Notes under the pieces: generated by a model
What the model saw: only the letters and a program-made list of their open reading frames with translations
Databases searched by the model: none
What the model was told of the DNA's origin: nothing
Position numbers and translations under genes: made by a program
Part shown: in pieces, positions 35,545-45,269 of the stretch
How positions within the stretch are numbered: position 1 is the stretch's first letter
How the letters are laid out: every line of letters begins with the position of its first letter
Source: Actinostola sp. cb2023
Taxonomy: Eukaryota > Cnidaria > Anthozoa > Actiniaria > Actinostolidae
Reading direction: 5' to 3'
NCBI GenBank assembly: GCA_033675265.1
Contig: JAUJYZ010000992.1
Location: 1 to 64,000, forward strand
DNA length: 64,000 nt

Positions 35545-36245
35545 GCACTCGGTAAAGAAGATATAACAGTGAAAGAAGCGCAGTATCTGAAGTCTTTATT
35601 AAAACTGCAGTGGCCCCCAGTGGTTTTACAGCAGAAGGATACGCGAAACAGTTCTTCCTACGGGTTTATATTTACTCGTGTCTACTTTACATATCAGTTA
35701 ATTATTTGAATCTATCATCTTCATCTTCTCTGGTTATTGCTGTCTCTAGCTCCTTCAAATGTATTTCTTTTGAATCTTTCGCCTTCGTAAGCACCTCGAT
35801 TGGCACCGCCTTTCAGTTGCTGGCCTAAAGAATCGGTTAGATTTACGATCGACATATGTTCTTTGAATAACCATCGCTATTCGTGTAAATTTTGAGCTTC
35901 GTTTGAAAAATTTTCAGGACACTTCGAGATACATATAAGCTTTAATAGATAAACTGGATTTTTTCTCTGTGCTTAGATATTTTAATATTGCAGATCGAGG
36001 CGACATGTTTAAAATAACATGTCAATGAAACCATTGAAAAAATGTTAATTTTTGTTTTGAACGGAAGTTGGGACACCGGGTTGTTTTGACAATTCAATTT
36101 TCATTGGATATATTTCATTTCTGGAATCTTGCGCGTGCGTAGTTTCTAAAATGGAATAGCCAATCAAATTGTCTCAAAAATGGATTATGCCAGAGCCTAC
36201 GTTCTTCGCCGCTGGCCGAAAGTAACGCAGGCTCTGGGGACGAGA
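35545..36245. repeat. Dispersed repeat, direct copy of 12445-13140
   Basis: About 700 bases collinear with 12445-13140, starting GCACTCGGTAAAGAAGATAT and ending at the AGAGCCTACGTTCTTCGCC hairpin terminus followed by CTGGGGACGAGAT. The left end of the family (as at 12190) is missing here, so this copy is truncated. Confidence 0.75.
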
Positions 36246-36685
36246 TCAAGCACAGTTCATGTAAATTTCCCATCTATTTGCTCAGTGGCGTGGTAGCCAG
36301 TATAATCGCGAGGGCAGTGCATTTTATACACATTTACAGCGACGGCGTGACGTGATATTGGTAGTGGTTTAAACAACTAACTTTGATAAGCTTCCATTGG
36401 AGAACTGTGGGATACAGAGACAAATACGGTAAAGAATTTGTTTGATAAAACATCGCCAAACATTCAAATTAAAAACTAAACGCTACACATAGCGCACACA
36501 CGATGGGCTGAAACAATACCGCCAATGTTGTAAACTGAATAGAAGAACCGTGAGTTACATTGTAGTTACATTATGGTTCTGAGTCTTATATGTAGTCTTG
36601 TAAAACAGACAGTGGTAAATTACAAGTATATACAATGATAAATATATTTTACTAGGCTTGTGTCTGTAATATAATGTATTCCATT

Positions 36686-36906
36686 TACAGTGCGAATCGA
36701 AAAACCGTGGGCACCCAGAAATATTTCAGAAATCGTTTATCGTTCGTTAAACAATCAGAAAACAACTCTCTAACTGCAAGAAGTTCAACTGATTTGTAGT
36801 CAGATAAACTTGTTGCAGTTAGAGAGTCGTTTCTGATTGTTCAACGAACAATAAACGATTTGTGAACTATTTCTGGGTGTGCCACGGTTTTTCGATTCGC
36901 ACTGTA
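36686..36906. mobile_element. Tc1/mariner-type MITE with TA duplication
   Basis: The element 36688-36904 starts CAGTGCGAATCGAAAAACCG and ends with the complement. The arms are long, giving a near-palindrome. TA flanks it on both sides (36686-36687 and 36905-36906). The paralogous empty site at 37266-37276 reads CCATTTAAACG, exactly the filled site minus element and one TA. Confidence 0.9.
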
Positions 36907-36927
36907 AACGCTGTGTCTAAATAGACT

Positions 36928-37048
36928 GTGAACAGTCCCTTATTTTCCCTCCAGACTCAGTCGAACGAGAGAAAAACAATCCCGGGCGCACGAGGTTTGT
37001 TTCTCTCTCGTTCGACTGAGTCTGGAGGGAAAATAAGGGACTGTTCAC
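36928..37048. repeat. Long near-perfect palindrome
   Basis: Arms of about 52 bases starting GTGAACAGTCCCTTATTTTC and a loop of about 15 bases (AATCCCGGGCGCACGAGG region). It includes sequence of the local duplication at its edge, so it probably arose by inverted duplication after or with it. Confidence 0.75.
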
Positions 37049-37290
37049 TTGAAAAAATACTAAATGGCCGGCAATCAAATATTTCATGATTTTCAAGGAA
37101 TCATCTTAGCTTATTGAATTCAAACCATCACCTAAGTTTGCTAAGAATTGTTTTAACATTATGGTTCTGAGTCTTATATGTAGTCTTGTAAACAGACAGT
37201 GGTAAATTACAAGTATATACAATGATAAATATATTTACTAGGATTGTGTCTGTAATATAATGTATTCCATTTAAACGCTGTGTCTAAATA

Positions 37291-37326
37291 GACTGTGACA
37301 GGAGCCCATAAGGCTCCTGACTGTGA
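37291..37326. mobile_element. 20-bp hAT-like remnant with 8-bp duplication
   Basis: GACTGTGA is repeated at 37291-37298 and 37319-37326, flanking CAGGAGCCCATAAGGCTCCT. The core is an inverted repeat (CAGGAGCC against GGCTCCTG). The other copy of the local duplication has a single GACTGTGA. An 8-bp duplication and CAG-starting ends fit a hAT element deleted to its tips. Confidence 0.6.
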
Positions 37327-37889
37327 ACAGTCCGTGGGTCTTCCGTCCATTTGATTTTCATTGGAATTGAAAAAAAAATTAATTTTCGAGACTTTGAAGA
37401 AAAATAGGCAGTCAAGGACTGCATGTGGCTACTGTAAATAAACCTGGGAATAAGAATAATAAGAATAATAAGAATAATAAACAAAAAAGAAATAAACAAA
37501 AAAAGATAGTCTATAACTAGATGTAGTTACTGCGGTTTTGAAATGTAGAAGCAATATGTAGTTGGATGATTCCTCTGTTGAACTAGTATGCTTGAACTAT
37601 CTATGTATTTTAATACAAAGATTAATTGAATTTAACAATTGAACAATAACAGTTGTTATCAACAATCGATATGAACAGCATTGATATATATCATTAGTGA
37701 TTGAATATTAATATTAATTTAACAATGTTCTGTATATAAGATCGTTGAACTCAACTTTGATGAAGTTTATAAATGAGCGGCCACGAACAACACTCCACTG
37801 GTATACGTCGGATCAAACAATGATCTAACTGGTTCGCAAATTTAAGAAATAGGTTAAATGAAGAATAACCAATACGACGTAGAATATTT

Positions 37890-37960
37890 CGGATTTAATT
37901 TTGCACAATATTTCGACTAGCCATACTAGTCTTCATCAGGTGCATATGAGATTTTACAAG
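37890..37960 (-). ncRNA. Hammerhead-ribozyme-like motif of a Penelope-like element
   Basis: On the minus strand, CTGATGA (37939-37933) is followed by a perfect 6-bp stem II (GACTAG/CTAGTC, loop TATGG) and GAAA (37914-37911). This is the conserved hammerhead core. A possible 5-bp stem III (ATATT/AATAT) lies downstream, but stem I could not be paired convincingly. Penelope-like retroelements are known to carry hammerhead motifs next to their coding region. Here the motif lies 3' of a GIY-YIG relic on the same strand, which supports the call. Confidence 0.5.
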
Positions 37961-38044
37961 TGACTTGACTATATATAATGGTAAAAAGGAAATGACGTTT
38001 TAGTATATGATATGATAGCGAGAGATAAGTAACGGTGTAACTGA

Positions 38045-38278
38045 TTAGTAGGTTTCATCGCGTTTATTGAGGCCATTAGGTTCAAGAGTGTTAGCACGTG
38101 TTATGAGATAAGCTTCTTTGGCTTTGCGAATAGCATCACGAGAAGAGAAAATTTGTTCTAAAGGAATTAAAAGGATATTAGATGCAGAGTGGTCAGGGTT
38201 AGATAGAAAATGTTCTTTATGAACAAACACTTGACACTTGTACGAGAGATGTGTCTTGTTTATGGTGCAAAATAGCAT
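38045..38278 (-). pseudogene. Penelope-like retroelement relic, GIY-YIG C-terminus
   Basis: The 77-residue frame ends KAKEAYLITRANTLEPNGLN and then KRDETY before TAG, matching the usual C-terminal end of the GIY-YIG endonuclease of Penelope-like elements (R-x-x-E/A-Y-L-I...N-T-L-x-P-x-G-L-N). The preceding LSNPDHSASNILLIPLEQIF fits the same domain. The reverse transcriptase is not found upstream, so the copy is 5'-truncated. Family assignment is from motif memory. Confidence 0.55.
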
Positions 38279-38714
38279 AGAATAATAGTATATTTAGAGG
38301 TGTAAACCTACCCTTCTAAACAACGCGTTCACGAAGCGAAAAGCACATGAAAAATAAAAACCAACGCGTGAAGTAGAGCATTTTGAATCGATAAAACGTC
38401 GACAACCACACGAGAGATCACGAAAATAGCAGATAACTTTCCGAAAGCTGCCGAAAGAGCTGATAGTCACGAAAATCCTACGAAAATATATCGAAGACCA
38501 CTGGAGAAACGTCGGCGAACGTCGGCTATATCGTCGATGACTTATTCGCTGTTCGTCGCCCAGTGTTCGATTGATAACAATCGCTTCCGAAGGCTATCCG
38601 AAGATTAGTTACGGACTTACTTACACACTCGATGACATAGTGGCTACTCTTCTTACGAAGGAGAGTAGCCACAAAAATGAAAATCACTAAATAAAAAGGT
38701 CTGGTAGAATACGG

Positions 38715-38817
38715 GGAGTGCGGAGTGCGGAGTGCGGAGTGCGGAGTGCGGAGTGCGGAGTGCGGAGTGCGGAGTGCGGAGTGCGGAGTGCGGAGTGCGG
38801 AGTGCGGAGTGCGGAGT
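38715..38817. repeat. Heptamer satellite (GGAGTGC)n
   Basis: About 15 perfect head-to-tail copies of GGAGTGC. It is followed closely by a hairpin (38843-38880) with arms GACTCCGCGTTTTC and its complement, which carry the related word GCGGAGT. Confidence 0.9.
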
Positions 38818-39174
38818 CACGTTAGAAAATCATGGCGTGGTAGACTCCGCGTTTTCTACCAAAGTTGAAAACGCGGAGTCCTAAAAAATGAAATGAAAAA
38901 ACTGTTTGAAAACACCGTCCTTTTCACATGGGAACCAGTTATACGTCACAGTCACACGCTGTCATTCGATGTCAATCTTAATTCAGTTTCGAACAATGAA
39001 ATGTAGAACTACCGTCCCGACTACATAAATTAGAGCACCGAGGTAGTAAATGCTGCATTCCCGCTGCATTGTCCTATCTTGAATCACTGGAAATGGTACG
39101 CCGTCAACATATTTCACTATCTATCTACGTGATATTCAGGTGAGTTTACTACAAATGTTGATTTATTTACTGTA

Positions 39175-39904
39175 TTAAGGTACCAGGGGACCTTCGTGAC
39201 ACTGTTCACTGAAAGCCGCGTAGCGCGCTAACCACTCGTCCAACATGTATAAAAGTCTACATTTTCTTAAAGCTGAATAAATGCAGATTCTAAATATGCT
39301 GGAGATTATTTTCTATTTTGTAAATATTTTTTGTTATTGCACATTTTAGAAAATTCGACCGGCCTTGTTCAAAGAGAATTTTGCACGCGGAAATTCAATC
39401 GAGTTTTAAAAGGAAATTGCCATTGTAATGAGCACACGTTGTTTTAAAAAACCGTGTCTCCGATTTCCGATAAACGCTTTTGTTGTGGAGATATTTGCTG
39501 TCAAAGTTCATTAATATGTTTTTAAGCGATTTACACATAAATCATCAAATAACTTTTAAACGAGGCAACGTATCAAAAATCGGAGACACGGTTTTTTTTA
39601 AACAAAGTTTTGCTCATTATAATGGCACTTTCCGTTTAGAAAATCGATNCAATGGCACTTTCCGTTTAGAAATCGATTGAATTCCCGCGTGCAAAATTCT
39701 CTTTGAACAAGGCCGGTCGAATTTTCTAAAATGTGCAATTATAACAAAAAATATTTACAAAATAGGAAATAATCTCCAGCATATTTAGAATCTGCATTTA
39801 TTCAGCTTTAAGAAAATGTATACTTTTATACATGTTGGACGAGTGGTTAGTGCGCTACGCGGCTTTCAGTGAACAGTGGTCACGAAGGTCCCCTGGTACC
39901 TTAA
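39175..39904. mobile_element. TTAA-flanked MITE with an assembly gap inside
   Basis: TTAA at 39175-39178 and 39901-39904 flanks inverted ends GGTACCAGGGGACC, with arms of more than 250 bases. A single N at 39649 separates two copies of the same ~28-base sequence (AATGGCACTTTCCGTTTAGA), so the element centre is a mis-joined contig edge. piggyBac/Kolobok-like by target choice. Confidence 0.75.
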
Positions 39905-40019
39905 GGGAATAATTCAATGTGTTCGACAATCATCACTTACATGTATACCAGTAATCAGGGTATACATGTACATACATTTATGTAAAAATCAACTAATATT
40001 ACATTATTTAGTAATACAT

Positions 40020-40160
40020 ATAGGACTAGTTGTTTCTACAGTCCGACCCCTATTATTAAGTGGCCACCTATTAAGCGGCCAACCTCTAGTAAGCGGCCAG
40101 TTATCAACGTCCCGAGGATGGCCGCTTTAATAATAGCGAGAGGTTGGATTGTATAATAAA
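40020..40160. mobile_element. Tc1/pogo-type MITE fragment
   Basis: TACAGTCCGACCCCTATTAT followed by repeated AAGCGGCCA(A/C)CCTCTA words, ending with GCGAGAGGTTGGATTGTATA. The terminal CAGTCCGACC and inverted GGTTGGATTGTA are degenerate inverted ends. Fragments of similar sequence lie near 17030-17160. No transposase was seen. Confidence 0.45.
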
Positions 40161-40301
40161 AAAATGATGAAAAGCACAGTACAGCCAACAGGGCACCCCA
40201 TGATTAATACAGACACAAACAGGACATTGAAATACATGCGTACTTACACTTGTATTAAAGCTGTTCCAAACTTAATAATAATAATAACTTTTATAACTTA
40301 C

Positions 40302-42239
40302 CGTCATATGTAGTGACATCTTTTCCTGTTCAATGTCTTTCATCTTGAATTTAATTTCATCTATATCCTTGATGACTCTATCAGCTTTGCCGAGTTGTTG
40401 TGTGGTTTTCTCTTGTTCCTCCTCTCGTTCTTCGACTAAACGCATTTTATCATCTAAAATATTACAATGAACAATGAAGAGTGACTATGATTTACAGTGC
40501 AAAGGGGGACACTAAACCTTGGGGTTAGCAGTAAAGGGGGGGACACTCAAGTTCTCAAGCAGCTATAGAGGTTTTGATTAGTAGTACGTATAAGTATGAT
40601 TAGCAAAAGGGGTGAGCAGATGGATGACACATGTATTGTAAGCCCCTGCAAATGTCTCAGGGTCCCCCCAGACTGCAAGTTACATGTTATATACAGTATT
40701 TAATATATATACTTGTAAAATAAGTTGAAAAATTGGTACAAAATAAACTAATATATATATATGTACATGTATGCATATACATGTGTACATTTACCTTCAA
40801 ACTTTTTCAACATTACCGCTATGTCATCATTGAACTGCTTTTGATTCTGTTCCAGCTGTTTCTGCAACATGCCGTTCTTTGTCCTTAATTCATCCACTTC
40901 CTTCTCATGCATTTTCTTCATTTCCAGTTTGACTTGCTTAGTAGTTTTCTCTGAGTCTGTTCATTTCTTCTTCCATTTCTTGCCTTTCTAGTTGCACAAT
41001 CTCCTTTGCCTGTTTGCTCGACTGACTTACACCACCATGATCCTTGGCCGACTCGACATCCCTTTCAAGTTTCTTGATTCTATCCAAATGTGCAGCTCTG
41101 TCTTTCAATAAATGACTGACTTGACTCTTGATGGTCGTCGTGTCTTTACTGATGTCTGTCATTCCTGAATCTTTCAGCATGTCACAAACTTCTTCTGACA
41201 CCACAGCACCAGCCTCTCGTTCCACTTTCATCTGTTCCATTTCCGCTTTCAGCTGTTCATTTTCTGACTCGAGATCTTTAGTCAAATCCTCTCGTTCATC
41301 TGATAGTTGTCGGATGTGAGTGACATAGTTTTCAACTTCAATCATTTCTTCGGCATGCTGTTTGCGCAGCTGTTCAAGGCTTTCCAGTGATGATTTTAAA
41401 CTGGTTTCCGATCTTGTAAGCTGACGCCAAATGTAACGCAGTTTGTGGTCCAGTGGAATACTTGTACTGTAGCCATCTTCTAGAAGTCTGTTATCAATAA
41501 CTTTCAGCTCTCCTTTATCCTAATGATTATAACCAATTGATATAATCACAATAATAATTATGTAAGTAAATAAGTAGTTTTTATTTAGGAGTGCTACATG
41601 TACATTGATACAACTTACATTAAACTCTCTCTAAGCCAGTCAAATTTGCGACCAACTTTTACATGTACTGTCCAGCTTAGCGAGCTGTTTATGTTAGAGC
41701 GGGTGAATTTAATAGAGTCGTTTACGTGTGAGTGGGAAACCTACAGCACAGAGTTACGGTCACAGTACAGAATCGAAGACATACATTGTATATTCAACCA
41801 ATCACAGTGTGCAGTGTGCTCAACCAATCAGAATGATTCGACACGGCATGGTCACCTCACCGGCACGAACCATACCGTACAAATGTACATGTAGCTACAG
41901 TACTCCCACTCATATGAAAACGACTCTAGCACGTGTAATAGAGTACTATATCTTAGCTCGTTATAACATAAAGGCAGCATGGTCGAGTGGTCAGAGCGTC
42001 GGTCTCAGAATCCGGTGACCCTGAGTTCGAGTCCCGCTCTGTCCACTAGCTGTGACTGTATTTGTTCTGGGCAATCCCTAGTTCAAATTCAGTTTCTCGA
42101 CCATGTATGCTTGTAAATAGCCAACTGGTTCGCCTCCTTGTCAGTTGGGTTTCTTAAAAAATATTTATTTCAGTTTCAGTTTCATTTCAGGAGGACCAGA
42201 TTGGAAAAAAAGCATAGCTTTATCTGTTACATCCTCATT

Positions 42240-42271
<32 letters not shown>

Positions 42272-42813
42272 AAACTGACCTAATTTGTAGAACGAAGTAA
42301 AATGCAATGGTGAGGTATTCTACAGTTGCACTCAAATATCATAGATTTGCTACATTTTATTGCTGTTTTTCATTGACTATACAGTGCAAAAGAACATTGG
42401 ATCTATATTCTATGTAAAGTCATCGAGTTGCAAGTAAAACAGGACGTTTTGTCGACATGGAAAGATATAATAGAACTTGATTATTGCAATGATAACTTTA
42501 CAAATTAACTTTTACAACTTTCAAGTTGAAGATTCCCATCGACAGACAAAAGTAATAACTTTAAGCACAATAAACTGAACAATCTATATCACACTGAACA
42601 AAGCATGAAGCAGATAAATCATTGCCTAGCGTTAGTAATTCGTATTCTCTGCTATAACGGGTAGTAACGGGTCAAAATTCAAGTGGTTTGTGCTGCTCAG
42701 CTGCGACTAACAACAACAACACGAACGTAAACACCTTCGTAAGTTATCATTTATTAAAATCTTAATGACACATTTCTTGCACTCACCGACTCGAGGATAA
42801 CTAGGCTTGACAT
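40302..42813 (-). CDS. Coiled-coil protein, first three exons (one frameshift)
   Basis: Exon 1 (42813-42787) encodes MSSLVILES and ends at GTGAGT. Exon 2 is 41519-40795 and exon 3 is 40453-40302, ending at GTAAGT with the phase open. The product is Glu/Lys/Gln-rich, with long heptad-type coiled coils (ESENEQLKAEMEQMKVERE, QLGKADRVIKDIDEIKFKMK) after a short folded start (LDHKLRYIWRQLTRSETSL). Exon 2 reads through only if one A is removed from the run at 40945-40948. Otherwise it stops after RLRENY. I do not recognise the family; a cytoskeletal or centrosomal role would be a guess. Further exons must lie to the left but were not found before the TTAA MITE. It is probably a host gene, since no terminal repeats bracket it. 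Exon borders and phases are consistent. Confidence 0.6.
41973..42271 (+). mobile_element. tRNA-Leu-like SINE with conserved central domain
   Basis: The head resembles a leucine tRNA: box A TGGTCGAGTGGTCAGAG, an anticodon-loop-like CTCAGAA with CAG, and box B GAGTTCGAGTCCC. The acceptor and T stems do not pair well, so it is not a functional tRNA. The middle contains CCAACTGGTTCGCCTCC... CAGTTGGGTTTCTTA, which resembles the central domain shared by several invertebrate SINEs (from memory). The 3' end is AATAAAGTG followed by (TTA)n. It lies in intron 1 of the coiled-coil gene, opposite in strand. Confidence 0.65.
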
Positions 42814-44128
42814 CTTGCTAGTATGGTTTTTGCTATTGGTGTGGAATTGGCTTGTTTAGAGGTCACAATACAGCAAAGGAAGAGCAAAGCAAACCCGCCA
42901 TGTTGGGTAACAACAACGACGCTATTGTAACGATGCACGTGATTGGTGGAATACAAACCACAGGAAGCCCAAACCATCGTCTGGATATCATGATCTCTGG
43001 GTACGAGAATGGATAGGATTCAGGAGTACTGGGTCACTACACGGTAATACCACAGGCAAACCAGAGTGATTAAATGACATTCTCTATAAAAAAAAATAAC
43101 GAATAAAATAATAACATACGTCCTCCAGTTGACTCAGTGGGGAAGGGTGGGGAACAATGTTGCATTTACTCGGGCTAAAATTTATTAAAACACATTACGT
43201 CATTGATTCGGGTTTTTGTTGTTGAGAAAATGCCACTTTATCACTCTGGGTTGCATGTGGTAATACTGTGGCGTGCCGTTACCACCCAAAATACGTCGAC
43301 TGCAAAACGATCAAGGTTGATCCAGTCAACTGACCGAACGATCCAGTGAAATCACAATGAAATCCAATGAAAGGCACAAACGATCCAGTGTGTGTGGAAA
43401 ATAATGACCCCCAGTCCATGGACCACCCCATGGACCACCCCATGGACTACCTGATGGACCACCCCCAGAATCACTACTTGTTAGAATTTTAAATTTCCAG
43501 GCAGTTTTTTTTTCCTTTCGAAGTAACGTTGAAACTAGAATTGCATTGTGCTCACCTCTTGTACATGTAGGACATACATCAGCATGTAGCTGTTTTCCCT
43601 CCGGCGGCCTGATCAAGACAGAGAGGTCATGTGACCTTTTTTTTCAGTGAAGCTCTAATATTTCCTTCTACACAGTAAAACCTTCAAATTTAGTCTTATT
43701 CTCTACGATTTCAAACACTGTTTACTTTTTGGTGCCATCCGCCATTTTGTTCCAATAGTGTCAATTTCAGTGCACGTTTTTTTATCCCAATTAATGCATG
43801 GAACAAAATGGCAGATGACGCCGGCCAAAAGTAAACAGTGTTTGAAATCGTGGAGTATAGAAGGACATATTAGAGGTTCAAAATGGGATGATGATCTATA
43901 CCTCTCTTGATCGGAGGTAACCTGAGTATCCGGCCATCAAAAATGGGACGTAGATCGGAGGAAAAATAGACCTCAGTACACTGAGTACTATAAGTGTATC
44001 ATGACATATAAGGAGTGCATACAAGAGGTGAGCACAATTAACTGGTGCAATTTTCAACGTACGTCTGTGACACTGAAAGAAACTAAGAAAAAAGCCTGTA
44101 CGTAAATTTATAAATTCTAACGATATAA
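42814..44128. other. Non-coding DNA with inverted repeats
   Basis: Contains CACAGG-type motifs near 42960 and 43048 and a run of CCATGGACCACC repeats (43415-43460) that is inverted at 44968-45000. A 225-base hairpin (43652-43876) has arms containing CAAACACTGTTTACTTTTGG-like sequence and ATGGC(G/A)GAT. An element enclosing 43316-45060 is possible but its ends were not resolved. Confidence 0.4.
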
Positions 44129-44150
44129 GGTCATTATTAATGTAGGGGGT

Positions 44151-44225
<75 letters not shown>

Positions 44226-44944
44226 GATAATTTATTTTCCGGATGATAAAGTTTGCCAAGGCCCCCCCCCCTTAACTCACGAAAATGGCGAGCAGTCCTC
44301 CCTCCCTCATAATCCACATTTTAGTGATGACCCCCCCTCCCTACCCGTACCTAAAAGTGGACAACCTCTTCATATCGTCTTGACCAGTGTCGTGCGCCCA
44401 CTTCTGGATGTTGTTTAGGGAGCATTCTCGTCCCCAGACCCTTCTCAGCTTTCTAACGAAAAATCGATTTTTCGTTAGAAAGCTTAGAAGGGTCTGGGGA
44501 CGAGAATGGTTTGGGGAGTAGGTGGCTCATTACATTCTAACTAGTAAAACAAGGGTGCTTTGCACTTGATTCATATGAGCTGATTGGAAACACTGATGGA
44601 AAGACTGAAAGTATGCAGTATATGATGAAGCAAAATGTTAAAATATCAATCTAGATCTTTCCATAGTGTTTCCAATAATTATATAATTAGGCCATGAATC
44701 TGTTTAATTACTTTTACTCTGGTTTTATTATGCCAGTGGCCTGTTTTATTCTCTTTTAGAATCAATTAATCATTATAATATACTTGTTTGTTCCTCAGTG
44801 GCTTTGTTCACATTCATGAAGGCTTCTCAAGGAAAACTCAACCCCCCCCCCCCCCCCCCCCCCTTCTGATAGTTATTTTAATCATCACCTGACCCCCCCT
44901 ATGATTTCTCCCCCCGGCCCCACCCCCCTACATTAATAATGACC
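44129..44944. mobile_element. G-tract MITE (GGTCATTATTAATGTAGGGGG ends)
   Basis: The inverted ends are GGTCATTATTAATGTAGGGG on the left and the complement at 44925-44944. Just inside the left end is an uninterrupted run of 74 G (44151-44224). The right half has C-tracts. Frames that translate the tracts are artefacts of base composition. Confidence 0.65.
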
Positions 44945-45269
44945 GGTCCCTAATGATTATGATGGTTGTCCATGGGGTGGTCCATGTTGGACCGGGGGTC
45001 AGCATTTTGTCGTCTTCCTATAAATTAAGCAACAAGGACATTAAGTCAGTGGACGATTGTAGAATAAACCAGTCAACCGACAAACAATCCAAAAGCATTC
45101 AGTCCAGCTTGTTGATCAGTGTATTGACATTAGCGAAACCCAGTGTTCCCTGTCATCAAATAATCATTGGCGCTATATATTCAATGCTGAAAGGTCGAAC
45201 TATATCAAACTATACATGCCGGTCATGACTTTGGAGGGAGGGATACGCTCTCGTTGCACCCCCTTAATT

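Larger units (their letters stand above)
36568..37335. repeat. Local duplication with three lineage-specific insertions
   Basis: About 140 bases (ATTATGGTTCTGAGTCTTAT through CTAAATAGACTGTGA) occur at 36568-36687 plus 36907-36932 and again at 37157-37300. The first copy carries a mariner-type MITE and the second lacks it. The second carries a 20-bp palindrome with an 8-bp duplication. A long palindrome (36928-37048) lies between. Confidence 0.75.

Noticed and set aside
37861..37980. Complete, foldable hammerhead ribozyme
   Set aside because: The core and stem II are clear, but stem I does not pair in any arrangement I tried by hand, so only a hammerhead-like motif is claimed.
41973..42046. 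Functional tRNA-Leu gene
   Set aside because: Promoter boxes and anticodon loop look right, but the acceptor and T stems do not pair and a SINE body with (TTA)n tail follows.
44117..44418. Gly- or Pro-rich open frames
   Set aside because: They translate a G74 run and its complement. The same applies to frames at 27037-27294, 53491-53919 and 58034-58444.
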